Origin: Salinicoccus cyprini
Lineage (GTDB): Bacteria; Bacillota; Bacilli; Staphylococcales; Salinicoccaceae
DNA length: 64,000 nt
Assembly: GCF_007713705.1 (NCBI RefSeq)
Contig: NZ_VMSJ01000001.1
Span: 124,001 to 188,000, forward strand
Reading direction: 5' to 3'
The notes below the pieces were generated by a model, which was not told the DNA's origin, did no database searches, and saw only the letters and a program-made list of their open reading frames with translations. The position numbers and the translations under genes were made by a program. This document shows positions 8,599 to 17,650 of this stretch, piece by piece. Within the stretch, counting starts at the first letter, position 1. Each line of letters opens with the position of its first letter.

Positions 8599-8953
8599 GG
8601 CAATCACCTATCATTCATTATAAACATAAGTGCCGTATCGATGCTGGTTTCGGATAGTGCCGACAGAGAAAAATACTGTTTCTGTCTACCTGTTTACATC
8701 ATTATATAATAAACCAAGACAGTCCATCATACAAGGAATATTATGGTTTGTCGGAAGGGGAACTGGCGTTTCGATGAGCGTCTCCGCGCTTTTTCATGAG
8801 CAGAAAAAGAGCAATTCAGTTTCCGGAATAATACAGTTTTTGTAAAACTGCGGGGCAGCCGGTGTGGCTTTATTTTACCATAGTGTAAAACTGCTCAAAA
8901 ATAAAAAATCAAAATGGCCATTTTTCACCATATATAGGGTAGGAGGTGTTTTC
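8599..8953. other. Intergenic region with three dyads upstream of the NERD gene
   Basis: This gap lies between divergent genes and holds no convincing coding frame. Close to the NERD gene are three inverted repeats: CAGTTTT-TGT-AAAACTG (8834-8850), TTTTAC-CATAGT-GTAAAA (8873-8890) and the perfect palindrome AAAATGGCCATTTT (8911-8924). They look like binding sites or small hairpins controlling the downstream gene. A TATATAAT-like box for the tatC direction lies near 8702-8710. No function has been shown. Confidence 0.5.
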
Positions 8954-9940
8954 ATGTTCATGACAGAAAGGCATGAATCGAAGGAACTACTGTTTCATGA
9001 GGTGATTGAGAAGAGATGCGTGTTGCGGGATGGAGAAGCGAATCGGCTGAAAATACTGCGCCAGGGGCTGGAAGGCGAACGAATCTACGACCGGCTCTGG
9101 GAGGAGATCGGCCATACCAGTCTGATGATATTCCGTGGCATATGGATGAGGATCGAGAACGCGATTCTGCAGCTCGATGCACTGGTTGTGACTGATGGCC
9201 AGCTGATCGTCAATGAAATCAAGAATTACACTGGCCGGTACAAATATGAAGACGGTACCTGGTCGGTCAACAGTTTTCAGATTTCCGAAGATCCGCTGGC
9301 CCAGCTCAACCGGACCGCCGGCAAGCTGGTCCGCTTGAAGTATCTGGACAATCAGCAGTTTGATGTGGAGAAAAAAGTGGTTTTCGTCAATTCCGACTTC
9401 AACCTCACTACCAGTTCAGGGGAAGGGCGGAAGCATATCATCGACCGGTCGCTGCTCAAACATTATTTGCGTGATATCACCCGCAGCCGTTCCGGCCAGA
9501 ATGCGTCGGAATTGGCATCAGCCATCCGGGAGTACATGATCGAAGACCCGATGACAGTGCCGGAAGTGGAGGCGGAGCGCATCAAAGCAGGATTCTATTG
9601 TGGCCGGTGCAGTTCTTTTGATCTTGAGCTGGAACACTTCCGGACACGGTGTGTCCGGTGTGGCCATTCCGAGACTTTTGAATATCAGGCAGTGCAGGCC
9701 ATCATAGATTTCGCAACTTTATTTCCCGAACAGAGCATCACCAAACAGAATATCCGCTGGATCACTGGAGGCGCAGTAAGTGATCGCAGACTGGAACGGT
9801 ATCTGAACAGATATTGTACACTCGCAATGAGAGGAAAGCACTCGGCCTATACAATCGATACGTTGAACTTGGGAGAGCTGTTGAAAATGAAAGGCTATGC
9901 CTCCAAATATGAAAAAGATAAGCAGATTCTGGCGGATTAG
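8954..9940 (+). CDS. NERD domain protein with zinc ribbon
   Basis: A 328-residue protein. The NERD (nuclease-related) domain covers about residues 35-150, with GLEGERIYDRL, LDALVV and the NEIKNYTG segment. These supply the D and E-x-K residues of the restriction-endonuclease-like fold. A four-cysteine zinc ribbon follows at about residues 216-240 (YCGRC ... CVRCGH), then a C-terminal region of about 90 residues with no family I recognise. The ATG at 8954 follows AGGAGGTG with a 5-base gap. It stands alone between a dyad-rich leader and a hairpin array. DNA processing is likely; a defence role is a guess. Confidence 0.78.
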   Translation: MFMTERHESKELLFHEVIEKRCVLRDGEANRLKILRQGLEGERIYDRLWEEIGHTSLMIFRGIWMRIENAILQLDALVVTDGQLIVNEIKNYTGRYKYEDGTWSVNSFQISEDPLAQLNRTAGKLVRLKYLDNQQFDVEKKVVFVNSDFNLTTSSGEGRKHIIDRSLLKHYLRDITRSRSGQNASELASAIREYMIEDPMTVPEVEAERIKAGFYCGRCSSFDLELEHFRTRCVRCGHSETFEYQAVQAIIDFATLFPEQSITKQNIRWITGGAVSDRRLERYLNRYCTLAMRGKHSAYTIDTLNLGELLKMKGYASKYEKDKQILAD

Positions 9941-9971
9941 GATGAGTGGGTAGGCGAGGTTTGATTGATTG

Positions 9972-10615
9972 GCGGTTAGTTTGCCATGACGTGTTAGGGA
10001 GCCAACTCACCATCGCGGGTGCCGCCATGGCAAGTTAGAGAGCCAACTCACCATCGCAGATGCCGCCATGGCAAGTTAGAGAGCCAACTCACCATCGCGT
10101 GTGCCGCCATGGCAAGTTAGAGAGCCAACTCACTATCGCAGGTGTCGCCATGGCAAGTTAGAGAGCCAACTCACCATCGCAGGTGTCGCCATGGCAAATT
10201 AGAGAGCCAACTCACCATCGCGTGTGCCGCCATGGCAAATTAGAGAGCCAACTCACCATCGCGTGTGCCGCCATGGCGAGTTAGAGAGCCAACTCACCAT
10301 CACGGGTGCCGCCATGGCAAGTTAGAGAACCAATTCACCATCGCGTGTGCCGCCATGGCAAGTTAGAGAGCCAACTCACCATCGCAGATGCCGCCATGGC
10401 AAGTTAGACACCCAACTCACCAGCGCAGGTGCCGCCATGGCAAGTTAGACACCCAACTCACCAGCGCAGGTGTCGCCATGGCAAGTTAGAGAGTCAACTC
10501 ACCATCACAGGTGTCGCCATGGCAAGTTAGAGAGCCAACTCACCATCACAGGTGTCGCCATGGCAAGTTAGAGAGCTAACTCACCAGCGCACGCGGCACG
10601 CCGGCGAGTTAGCCC
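9972..10615. repeat. Array of 15 tandem 41-bp imperfect hairpin repeats
   Basis: Fifteen copies with exact 41-bp spacing; the CCAACTCACC core recurs at about 10002, 10043, 10084 and so on to 10576. Each unit contains AACTCACCAT, a variable centre of 13 bases, then ATGGCRAGTT, which is nearly the reverse complement of the first arm. A second pairing is possible between the GAGTT/AAGTT end of one unit and the AACTC start of the next. There are no unique spacers, so this is not CRISPR. The 41-bp period shifts the reading frame each unit, so it is non-coding. It lies between two convergent genes. Confidence 0.92.
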
Positions 10616-10625
10616 CGCATCCAAC

Positions 10626-10674
10626 CAAAACACCGCAAGACCCGACGCAATCCCGGGTTTTGCGGTGTTTTATT
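10626..10674. terminator. Bidirectional intrinsic terminator
   Basis: AAAACACCGCAA ... TTGCGGTGTTTT with an inner CCCG/CGGG stem, just beyond the hairpin array and directly after the capA-like gene on the minus strand. Confidence 0.85.
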
Positions 10675-10678
10675 TCAC

Positions 10679-11824
10679 CTAATCCAGATATTCGACGACT
10701 TCCAGCTCATCAGTATAGGATGTCATATGCGTCTGCACATCGGAATAGACAGCGTCAGCGTCCTCCAACCCATACGCCGCAGCATCGGCGAGTGGCACCA
10801 GTTCGAAATCGGTATATTCGTTGCTGTGGACGTAGGTCGGCATGAAGCGGACGTCTTCGACTGTCGTCCCACCGCCACCAGCACGATGATTGATATCAAA
10901 CTCGATGATGCCGCCGAGCTTCGTATCCAGATCCTGCTGGGCGCTGAAAAAGTTGGCGAGGGAGTAGGCGATGACGGTTTCACCGCCATCTTCCCGCTCG
11001 TATATATCGACAGGCTGCAGAACATGCGGATGGTGGCCGAGAATGATATCGGCGCCGGCTTCCGCAATCTGCTCGAACTGCACGACGTGGTCCTCCCGTG
11101 GATAGGGGGCGTACTCGACGCCCTGGTGCATGCTGACGACGAGGAGATCGACTTCGTCACGCAGTGCTTCCATATCGGACACGATCGTCGGCATGTCGAT
11201 GAAGTTCACCAGATAGTCCTGGCCCTGGGGCACGGGGATGCCGTTCGTGCCATACGTATAGGCGAGGAAGCCGACAGTGACGCCATTGACCTCAACCACT
11301 CGCTCCCGCGCGGCATCCTCCGCACTGGCATTGGCACCGACATATTCGATGCCTTTCTCCTGCAGAATCTCCGTCGTCTTCTCGACCCCACGGGTACTCC
11401 GGTCAAGCGTATGATTGTTGGCGAGCGAGACGATATCGGCGTTCAAGTACTCGAGCAGATCGGCCGTCTCAAGCGGTGCATTGAAGGCAGGATAGCCGCT
11501 CAATCGCAGTTCTTCCCCGCCGATCGGCGTCTCCTGGTTCAGAAATACCAGATCCTGATTCTGCAAGTAGGGCGCCACTTCATCGACACGCGAAATAAAA
11601 TCATAGCCCGATTCCGTTGCGACATCCTCATACAGATGGTCATGGATCAGCACATCACCGGCGGCTGCAAAACTGAACGACTTTTCAAAGTGTGTACTGA
11701 CGACGTGGTTGATCACTTCTCCCGCAACCGGCTCAATTTCTTTTGAATATGCTTCATGGACTGCAGTATCAGCCCCTCCCCCGAAAGGCCAGCTGAGCAG
11801 TACAAGCATGAATACTTTTATCAT
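10679..11824 (-). CDS. CapA family (PgsA-like) metallophosphatase-fold protein
   Basis: A 381-residue extracytoplasmic protein of the CapA/poly-gamma-glutamate synthesis family. Metal-site motifs are visible: AAAGDVLIHD (about residues 53-62), NQETPIGG, LANNHTLDRS, SMHQGVEY and ILGHHPHVLQ. A short hydrophobic N-terminus may be a signal anchor. The start follows GGGGTGA. The rest of a capsule operon (PgsB/PgsC-like) is not adjacent, so a poly-gamma-glutamate role is not supported here; the family also includes proteins of unknown envelope function. It is convergent with the NERD gene across the hairpin array. Confidence 0.85.
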   Translation of the reverse strand: MIKVFMLVLLSWPFGGGADTAVHEAYSKEIEPVAGEVINHVVSTHFEKSFSFAAAGDVLIHDHLYEDVATESGYDFISRVDEVAPYLQNQDLVFLNQETPIGGEELRLSGYPAFNAPLETADLLEYLNADIVSLANNHTLDRSTRGVEKTTEILQEKGIEYVGANASAEDAARERVVEVNGVTVGFLAYTYGTNGIPVPQGQDYLVNFIDMPTIVSDMEALRDEVDLLVVSMHQGVEYAPYPREDHVVQFEQIAEAGADIILGHHPHVLQPVDIYEREDGGETVIAYSLANFFSAQQDLDTKLGGIIEFDINHRAGGGGTTVEDVRFMPTYVHSNEYTDFELVPLADAAAYGLEDADAVYSDVQTHMTSYTDELEVVEYLD

Positions 11825-11908
11825 TTAATCACCCCATTTACATGTATTATACTGGTTTCAGGCAAAAAAAGAATGGTCGGCAGATTGCCAGGCCATCCTT
11901 GCACGGAA

Positions 11909-13105
11909 CTACCCCTTGGCAGTCCGCCTTTCCATCATATACAGTACGGCGTAGTAGGCGAACAGGATCAGGAATATGATGCCGCTCGTCATGAGTGTGG
12001 CGGTGACGGTGCCGAACAGGTCGGCGGTCAGGCCGCCGAGCATCGGTCCGATCATGGCGCCGATGCCCTGGATGGAGCTGATGACGCCCCATGATTCCTC
12101 CTTCTGGCTCCGGGCGATGGAACCGGCGAGGAATTTATTCCACGCTGGCAGCATGATGCCGTAGGACAGGCCGATCAGACTCGCAATGATGAAGATCAGC
12201 CAGACGGTTTCAAGTGTGCTGAACCAGATGACGCCGACGGCATAGACGAGGAATCCGCCCACGATGATGGTGCGGGTGAAGCCTTCGGTATGCAGATCGA
12301 GCGCGCGGCTCAGCACGGTCATGCTGAAGGCGACGATGCCGAACACGAGCAGGATGAAGAAAGTGTACTCGAAATAGTTGAGTTCGAGCAGCGATGTGAT
12401 ATATGTCGGCAGGATCGGCAGCAGCATGCCGACGCCAAGCCCCTGCAGCATGATGCCGGGCATGTTCTTCATATGCTGGCGCAGGATGGTCCACGTCTCC
12501 CCAAGCGGCAGCCTGCGCTTCTTGCGGCCGTCCGCCTCTCCTGTTTTCGTCTCGACCTTGTAGTCGCCCGGCATGATGAGGAAGACGATGAAGTTCACCA
12601 GGAAGACAGCACCCATGGCGTACACCGACCGGGCATCGAATATGCCGATCAGGAAGTTCATGACGACCATGCCGGAGCCGAGTCCGCACAGCCATGCGAA
12701 GAAGATGAGCCCCATCTCACGGCCACGGTTCTCATCCTGCACGTTCGACAGCGCGATGATCCATATCGGACAGACGCTGATGCCGAGCAGGCAGGCCGCG
12801 ATGAGCAGCACGTAGAAGCTCTGGTCGAACATGACGACGACCATGGCACCGATGCCGACAAGGTAGCTCAGGAACATCGTCCACCATGCACCGATCTTGC
12901 GCATGATGAAGCCGAGCCAGATGTTCGTCACCGCGTCGAATACATAGTGCATCGTAATGACGATGGATGAGAGGCCGATTGATATGATGCCGATGGTCGG
13001 CAGGGCAGGGAGGTAGCTCAGTATGAACATGCCACGCACAACTTCCGTCAGGCACAGTATGAAAGCAAGTTTCCAGAATCTTTTCTTATGGTCTTTCGTA
13101 GTCAT
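11909..13105 (-). CDS. ltaA: Glycolipid flippase LtaA (MFS transporter)
   Basis: A 398-residue major facilitator protein with about twelve transmembrane helices. Segments such as RGMFILSYLPALPT, GISVCPIWIIALS, ILLPTYITS-like and LPAWNKFLAGSIARS match what I recall of staphylococcal LtaA. LtaA moves the diglucosyl-diacylglycerol anchor of lipoteichoic acid across the membrane. The ATG at 13105 follows AGGTGA; the longer frame starting at 13138 has no good ribosome site. It is divergent from murE, as in staphylococci, but the glycolipid synthase gene ugtP usually found between them is absent. Confidence 0.85.
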   Translation of the reverse strand: MTTKDHKKRFWKLAFILCLTEVVRGMFILSYLPALPTIGIISIGLSSIVITMHYVFDAVTNIWLGFIMRKIGAWWTMFLSYLVGIGAMVVVMFDQSFYVLLIAACLLGISVCPIWIIALSNVQDENRGREMGLIFFAWLCGLGSGMVVMNFLIGIFDARSVYAMGAVFLVNFIVFLIMPGDYKVETKTGEADGRKKRRLPLGETWTILRQHMKNMPGIMLQGLGVGMLLPILPTYITSLLELNYFEYTFFILLVFGIVAFSMTVLSRALDLHTEGFTRTIIVGGFLVYAVGVIWFSTLETVWLIFIIASLIGLSYGIMLPAWNKFLAGSIARSQKEESWGVISSIQGIGAMIGPMLGGLTADLFGTVTATLMTSGIIFLILFAYYAVLYMMERRTAKG

Positions 13106-13167
13106 ATTATCACCTATATGACGCAATGCCTGTCGCAAAGCGTGTATCCTATAAAGTATTGTAGTAC

Positions 13168-13193
13168 GTTTTGATGATACTTACGACGGGTAC
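13168..13193 (+). promoter_or_regulatory. Sigma-B-like promoter for murE
   Basis: GTTTTG, 14 bases, then GGGTAC, close to the general stress consensus GTTTAA-N12-14-GGGTAT. It ends about 70 bp before the murE start and reads towards it. Prediction from sequence match alone. Confidence 0.4.
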
Positions 13194-13265
13194 CCTCTGT
13201 CAATTACTACTATTAAAGCGCCCCCTTATATTGTATAATATAAAAGTTGAAAGGTGGCTTGGAAC

Positions 13266-14753
13266 ATGAATTCGAGGACTTTGATTTCCCTTTTGAAAAT
13301 AAAGCAGACATACGGCAGTTTCCCGGAAACTGTCTCCCATATTACAGTGGATTCGCGCGAAGTGGATCAGAATTCCGTCTTCGTCGCAATCAAAGGCTAC
13401 CAGCGGGATGGCTTCGATTTCATCCCCCAGGCGATCGAATCGGGATGCCGCTTCATCGTGAGCGACCGCTACACGGCACTGCCGGATACAATCGGCCTGC
13501 TGGTCGTCAGGGACCCGGGCAAAGTGGCGGCGCTGTTTGCGGAATATATATATGAATTCCCGCACGAGACCCAGACGATGATCGGTGTCACCGGCACGAA
13601 CGGCAAGACGACAGTCGCAACCATGATCCACAATCTGAGCCGGGCACTCGGCAAGAACAGTGCCTACCTCGGAACGAACGGCTTCATGCTGAATGAAGAC
13701 CGCTACGACAGCGCCAATACGACGCCGGAGACGACGCGCCTGCACAAGCGGCTCCACGAGGCGCATGAGCGGGAAACGGAAGTATTTACGATGGAAGTCT
13801 CCTCCCATGCACTGAAGATCGGCCGGACGTACGGCATCGACTATGATATCACCATATTCACGAACCTGACGCAGGACCATCTCGACTTCCACAATACGAT
13901 GGATGAATACGGCTACACGAAGGGCCTGCTGTTCTCACAGATGGGGCAGAACATGAAGGACCGCAAATACCTCGTGCTGAACCATGATGATCCTTGGACG
14001 GAGCGCTACCGGACGATGACCGCGCATGAAGCCATCACATACGGCATGACGGATGAGGCGGACTTCTGGCCGTCCGAAATCGAAGGGACGCTCGAAGGCT
14101 TCAACTTCACACTCAATACACCGGAAGGGCCGTTCCACGTCGAATCGCCGTTCATCGGCCACTTCAATATACAGAACCTGATGTGCGCCATCATCAGCGA
14201 ATGGCTCCAGGGCTACAGGCTGCCGCGCGTCGTCCAGGCCGTCAGCACGATGGCGCCGGTGGAGGGACGTCTTGAAGTACTCGATAAGACGCTGCCGGTC
14301 GATATCATCATCGACTTTGCGCATACGCCGGACGCGCTTGATAAGATCATCGATACGATCGAGCCGTTCGTCACAGGCCGGCTGATCTTCCTCGTCGGCA
14401 TGACCGGCGAGCGCGACCTGTCGAAGGCGGCGGAGATGGGACGCATATCAACACGGGCGGATGTGGCGATATTCACGCCCGACAACCCGGCGAACGATGA
14501 TCCCGGAATGCTCGTCCGTGCGCTCGAAGCCGGTGCTGCACATGACAACTACCATTCATTCACCGACCGTACAAAAGGCATCGAATATGCCATCGATATC
14601 GCAGAGCCCGGCGATACGATTGTGCTCGCATGCAAGGGGCGCGAACCGTACCAGATCATGGAGAACTACGTCAAGATCCCCCACCGCGACGATCTGATTG
14701 CGCTCGACCGCGCCTACCGCAAGTACCGGAGTGAAGAATATGCAACAGATTGA
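13266..14753 (+). CDS. murE: UDP-MurNAc-L-Ala-D-Glu:L-lysine ligase
   Basis: A 495-residue cytoplasmic ligase that adds the third residue of the peptidoglycan stem peptide using ATP. The ATP loop GVTGTNGKTT is at about residues 106-115, and the central HTPD motif and the C-terminal substrate motif DNPAND (about residue 405) are visible. DNPA instead of DNPR points to L-lysine rather than diaminopimelate, as in staphylococci. The ATG at 13266 follows AAGGTGG with 8 bases; a GTG at 13254 lies inside that site. It overlaps the next small gene by 14 bp. Confidence 0.93.
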   Translation: MNSRTLISLLKIKQTYGSFPETVSHITVDSREVDQNSVFVAIKGYQRDGFDFIPQAIESGCRFIVSDRYTALPDTIGLLVVRDPGKVAALFAEYIYEFPHETQTMIGVTGTNGKTTVATMIHNLSRALGKNSAYLGTNGFMLNEDRYDSANTTPETTRLHKRLHEAHERETEVFTMEVSSHALKIGRTYGIDYDITIFTNLTQDHLDFHNTMDEYGYTKGLLFSQMGQNMKDRKYLVLNHDDPWTERYRTMTAHEAITYGMTDEADFWPSEIEGTLEGFNFTLNTPEGPFHVESPFIGHFNIQNLMCAIISEWLQGYRLPRVVQAVSTMAPVEGRLEVLDKTLPVDIIIDFAHTPDALDKIIDTIEPFVTGRLIFLVGMTGERDLSKAAEMGRISTRADVAIFTPDNPANDDPGMLVRALEAGAAHDNYHSFTDRTKGIEYAIDIAEPGDTIVLACKGREPYQIMENYVKIPHRDDLIALDRAYRKYRSEEYATD

Positions 14754-14979
14754 AACCCATATCGAAGAACAGGCGATCGAGGCCTTCATTTTCACGCATG
14801 ACACCCGCGGTACGTATATCGTCAGCATACCGGATGTCAATTTCAGCATCGAATACAGCCGGTCGCTCGATACAAAAGACCAGTTCGAAGAGATTGTCAT
14901 CCACCTGTTCAATGTAGTGGATGAGGCGTCATGCGAAACCGTTGCACGCGACATTACCGAAGCAACCTCTACCAAGTAA
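14740..14979 (+). CDS. Conserved small protein between murE and prfC
   Basis: A 79-residue acidic protein of unknown function (starts [16 protein letters not shown]). A similar small gene occurs at this place in staphylococci. It has no membrane segment; the pattern suggests a small alpha/beta fold. Its ATG lies inside the end of murE, with GGAGTGAAG in front, so it is probably translated together with murE. Eleven bases later prfC begins. Confidence 0.75.
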   Translation: MQQIETHIEEQAIEAFIFTHDTRGTYIVSIPDVNFSIEYSRSLDTKDQFEEIVIHLFNVVDEASCETVARDITEATSTK

Positions 14980-14989
14980 GGAGAAAATT

Positions 14990-16546
14990 ATGGATTTGAC
15001 TCATGAAATAGAAAAAAGAAAGACGTTCGCCATCATCTCGCACCCGGATGCCGGGAAGACGACACTGACCGAGAAGCTGCTGCTGTTCGGCGGTGCCATC
15101 CGCCAGGCCGGAACGGTCAAAGGGAAGAAGAGCGGCAAGTTCGCGACTTCGGACTGGATGAAGGTCGAGCAGGAACGTGGCATCAGTGTGACGAGCTCCG
15201 TCATGCAGTTCGACTTCGACGGCTACAAGATCAACATTCTTGATACACCGGGGCACGAAGACTTCTCGGAGGATACGTACCGGACGCTGCTCGCCGTCGA
15301 CTCGGCCGTCATGGTCATCGATGCTGCAAAGGGTATCGAGCCGCAGACGCTGAAGCTCTTCAAAGTGTGCCGTATGCGCGGCATCCCGATCTTCACGTTC
15401 ATCAACAAGCTCGACCGCATGGGCAAGGAGCCGTTCGAGCTGCTTGAGGAGATCGAATCGACACTCGAAATCGAGACGTACCCGATGACGTGGCCGATCG
15501 GCATGGGACAGAGCTTCTTCGGCATCATCAACCGCAAGGACCGTACCATCAATCCGTACCGCGAAGCGGACAAACTGACTCTTGATGATGACTATGAGCT
15601 CGAGGAGGATCATGCCATCCAGGCGGATGAAGCATTCCAGACAGCCATCGAGGAGTTCATGCTGGTCGAGGAGGCAGGGGACGCCTTCGACCGTGAGAAA
15701 ATTTCAAAAGGGGATCTGACACCGGTCTTCTTCGGTTCCGCACTATCCACATTCGGCATCGAGGAGTTCCTCGATACGTATGTCGACTATGCGCCGATGC
15801 CGACACCAAGGAAGACGAAGGCAGAAACGGAAGTCGCGCCGACGAACGAAAACTTCAGCGGTTTCATTTTCAAGATCCAGGCCAACATGGACCCGCGCCA
15901 CCGCGACCGCCTGGCATTCCTGCGCGTCGTCTCCGGCAAGTTTACGCGCGGCATGGAGGTCACGCTCGCCCGTACCGGCCGCAAGAGCAAGCTGAACCGC
16001 GCAACGATGTTCATGGCCGATGATACCGAAACCGTCAACGAAGCCTTTGCCGGCGACATCATCGGTCTGTACGACACCGGCAACTTCCAGATCGGTGATA
16101 CGCTCTATCACGGCAGCAAGGTGGAATTCGAGGAGCTGCCACGCTTCACACCGGAGCTCTTCATGAAAGTTTCCGCCAAAAACGTGCTGAAGCAGAAGCA
16201 CTTCTACAAAGGCATCGAGCAGCTCGTGCAGGAAGGTGCCATCCAGTACTACAAGACGATGCACACCAACCAGCCGATACTCGGTGCCGTCGGCCAGCTG
16301 CAGTTCGAAGTGTTCGAACACCGCATGAAGAACGAGTACAACACGGACGTCATCATGGAGCCGGTCGGCAAGAAGATTGCCCGCTGGATTGAAAATGAAG
16401 AAGCGATCACGGATGCGATGAACAGTGCCCGCGCCAACCTCGTGCTCGACCGCTATGACAACCAGGTATTTCTGTTCGAAAACGAATTTGCGATGCGCTG
16501 GTTCAGCGAGAAATATCCGGAAATAAAACTCTACAACCTGCTCTAG
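14990..16546 (+). CDS. prfC: Peptide chain release factor 3
   Basis: A 518-residue GTPase that recycles release factors 1 and 2 after translation termination. The G1 motif SHPDAGKTT is near residues 16-24, followed by [11 protein letters not shown] (switch I), [14 protein letters not shown] (switch II) and NKLDR. The length and C-terminal domains are typical of RF3 rather than EF-G. AAGGAG precedes the ATG at good spacing. Last gene of the murE operon; a separate promoter and riboswitch follow. Confidence 0.95.
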   Translation: MDLTHEIEKRKTFAIISHPDAGKTTLTEKLLLFGGAIRQAGTVKGKKSGKFATSDWMKVEQERGISVTSSVMQFDFDGYKINILDTPGHEDFSEDTYRTLLAVDSAVMVIDAAKGIEPQTLKLFKVCRMRGIPIFTFINKLDRMGKEPFELLEEIESTLEIETYPMTWPIGMGQSFFGIINRKDRTINPYREADKLTLDDDYELEEDHAIQADEAFQTAIEEFMLVEEAGDAFDREKISKGDLTPVFFGSALSTFGIEEFLDTYVDYAPMPTPRKTKAETEVAPTNENFSGFIFKIQANMDPRHRDRLAFLRVVSGKFTRGMEVTLARTGRKSKLNRATMFMADDTETVNEAFAGDIIGLYDTGNFQIGDTLYHGSKVEFEELPRFTPELFMKVSAKNVLKQKHFYKGIEQLVQEGAIQYYKTMHTNQPILGAVGQLQFEVFEHRMKNEYNTDVIMEPVGKKIARWIENEEAITDAMNSARANLVLDRYDNQVFLFENEFAMRWFSEKYPEIKLYNLL

Positions 16547-16555
16547 CATAATTGC

Positions 16556-16584
16556 TTTACTTCAGTCGTCAAATCGACTATATT
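16556..16584 (+). promoter_or_regulatory. Promoter of the riboswitch-terC unit
   Basis: TTTACT, a 17-base spacer and TATATT form a good vegetative promoter whose start would lie about 25-30 bp ahead of the riboswitch. Confidence 0.65.
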
Positions 16585-16611
16585 TAGATAGGTAATAAAA
16601 CTGAACACGCA

Positions 16612-16772
16612 CCTTTTCATCGGAAAAGGGGAGTAACGAATGGGGCGACCCATCAATGTATCGTCATGACGGATAATTCCCGGTACATTGAGCAATACGC
16701 TGTATTGTATCGTGAGACCTTGACCGGATGCCTGCCACAAGTGGAGGCATTCCTGGATCAGGGTCTTTTTGT
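16612..16772 (+). promoter_or_regulatory. yybP-ykoY (manganese) riboswitch with terminator
   Basis: The leader carries the conserved blocks of the yybP-ykoY motif: AAAAGGGGAGTAACGA near 16624-16639, an internal hairpin region with ATTCCCGG, and GAGACCTTGACC at about 16713-16724. The last block can pair with GGATCAGGGTCT, which is followed by TTTTT at 16766-16770, forming a terminator. This class senses Mn2+ and favours read-through when the metal is high. The TerC gene begins 30 bp downstream, a typical target. Confidence 0.85.
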
Positions 16773-16802
16773 GTTCATACCAGAAAAAGGAGGAATAAGG
16801 AT

Positions 16803-17606
16803 ATGGATTTTGCAGTTCTACTCGAATATGCATGGGTACTTGTCGTACTCGTTGTACTTGAAGGTCTGCTCGCAGCAGACAACGCGGTCGTCCTTGCTGT
16901 CATGGTAAAGCACCTCGACAAGGACCGTCGCAAGAAAGCACTCTTCTACGGGCTGCTCGGGGCATTCGTGTTCCGTATGGTCGCCATACTGCTGCTCGTC
17001 TGGCTCGTACAGTGGTGGTGGATGCAGGCAGCAGGTGCACTCTACCTGTTCTATGTATCGATTTCACACCTCATCAAGCTGAAGCAGGGTGAGAAGGAGC
17101 CGGAAGAACCGACAGCCGGTACGGAAGGTGTCGTGCTTGACGAAGCGAAGAAGAAGGGCGGCGGCTTCTGGTTTACGGTCTTCAAAGTTGAACTCGCCGA
17201 CATCGCATTTGCCATCGACTCCATTCTGGCAGCCGCAGCCATCGCGCTGGCTCTGCCTGAAGTCGGAGGAGATTTCTTCGGCATCAACGCCGGGCAGTAC
17301 ACGGTCATGCTGATCGGTGGTCTTGTCGGTGTCATCATCATGCGTTTCTTTGCCACGTGGTTCGTCGAACTGCTCAACAGGAAGCCGGGACTCGAAGTGG
17401 CCGCATTCATCATCGTCGGCTGGGTTGGTGTCAAACTTGCCGTGCTGACACTCGCACACGATGCCATCCACGTCATTCCGCATGATTTCCCGCACTCTGT
17501 CACATGGAAACTCATCTTCTGGGCAGTCATGGTCATCATCATTGCAGCCGGCTGGTTCCTGAGCAATGACGACAATAACGGTAAAAAAGTGGAAAGCCTC
17601 CACTAA
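16803..17606 (+). CDS. TerC family membrane protein, probable manganese exporter
   Basis: A 267-residue protein with seven or so transmembrane helices. The two TerC signatures are present: EGLLAADNAVVLAVM (residues 20-34), and VELADIAFAIDSILAA (about residues 128-143) with acidic residues inside membrane helices. A charged cytoplasmic loop separates the halves. AAAGGAGG precedes the ATG. Its leader is a manganese riboswitch, so it most likely exports Mn2+ or loads exported enzymes with it, as proposed for Bacillus TerC homologues. Tellurite resistance is only the historic name. Confidence 0.88.
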   Translation: MDFAVLLEYAWVLVVLVVLEGLLAADNAVVLAVMVKHLDKDRRKKALFYGLLGAFVFRMVAILLLVWLVQWWWMQAAGALYLFYVSISHLIKLKQGEKEPEEPTAGTEGVVLDEAKKKGGGFWFTVFKVELADIAFAIDSILAAAAIALALPEVGGDFFGINAGQYTVMLIGGLVGVIIMRFFATWFVELLNRKPGLEVAAFIIVGWVGVKLAVLTLAHDAIHVIPHDFPHSVTWKLIFWAVMVIIIAAGWFLSNDDNNGKKVESLH

Positions 17607-17650
17607 AATCTCTATAATGAGGGACACAAACTTATTAGGAGGGGTCGCCT

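Noticed and set aside
5819-8950. A hidden tatA gene near the tatC copies
   Set aside because: No short frame with the TatA pattern (one helix, FG motif, amphipathic helix) is present in the gaps.
9972-10615. CRISPR array
   Set aside because: Units are contiguous with no unique spacers and no cas genes are near; the variable bases within units are point changes.
10552-10845. 97-codon plus-strand frame across the end of the repeat array
   Set aside because: It runs through repeats and a terminator and overlaps the capA-like gene in antisense; composition is not protein-like.
14969-15613. 214-codon antisense frame within prfC
   Set aside because: It mirrors high-GC codons of prfC on the other strand; similar long shadows occur over most genes here (for example 15743-16549 and 4808-5206).
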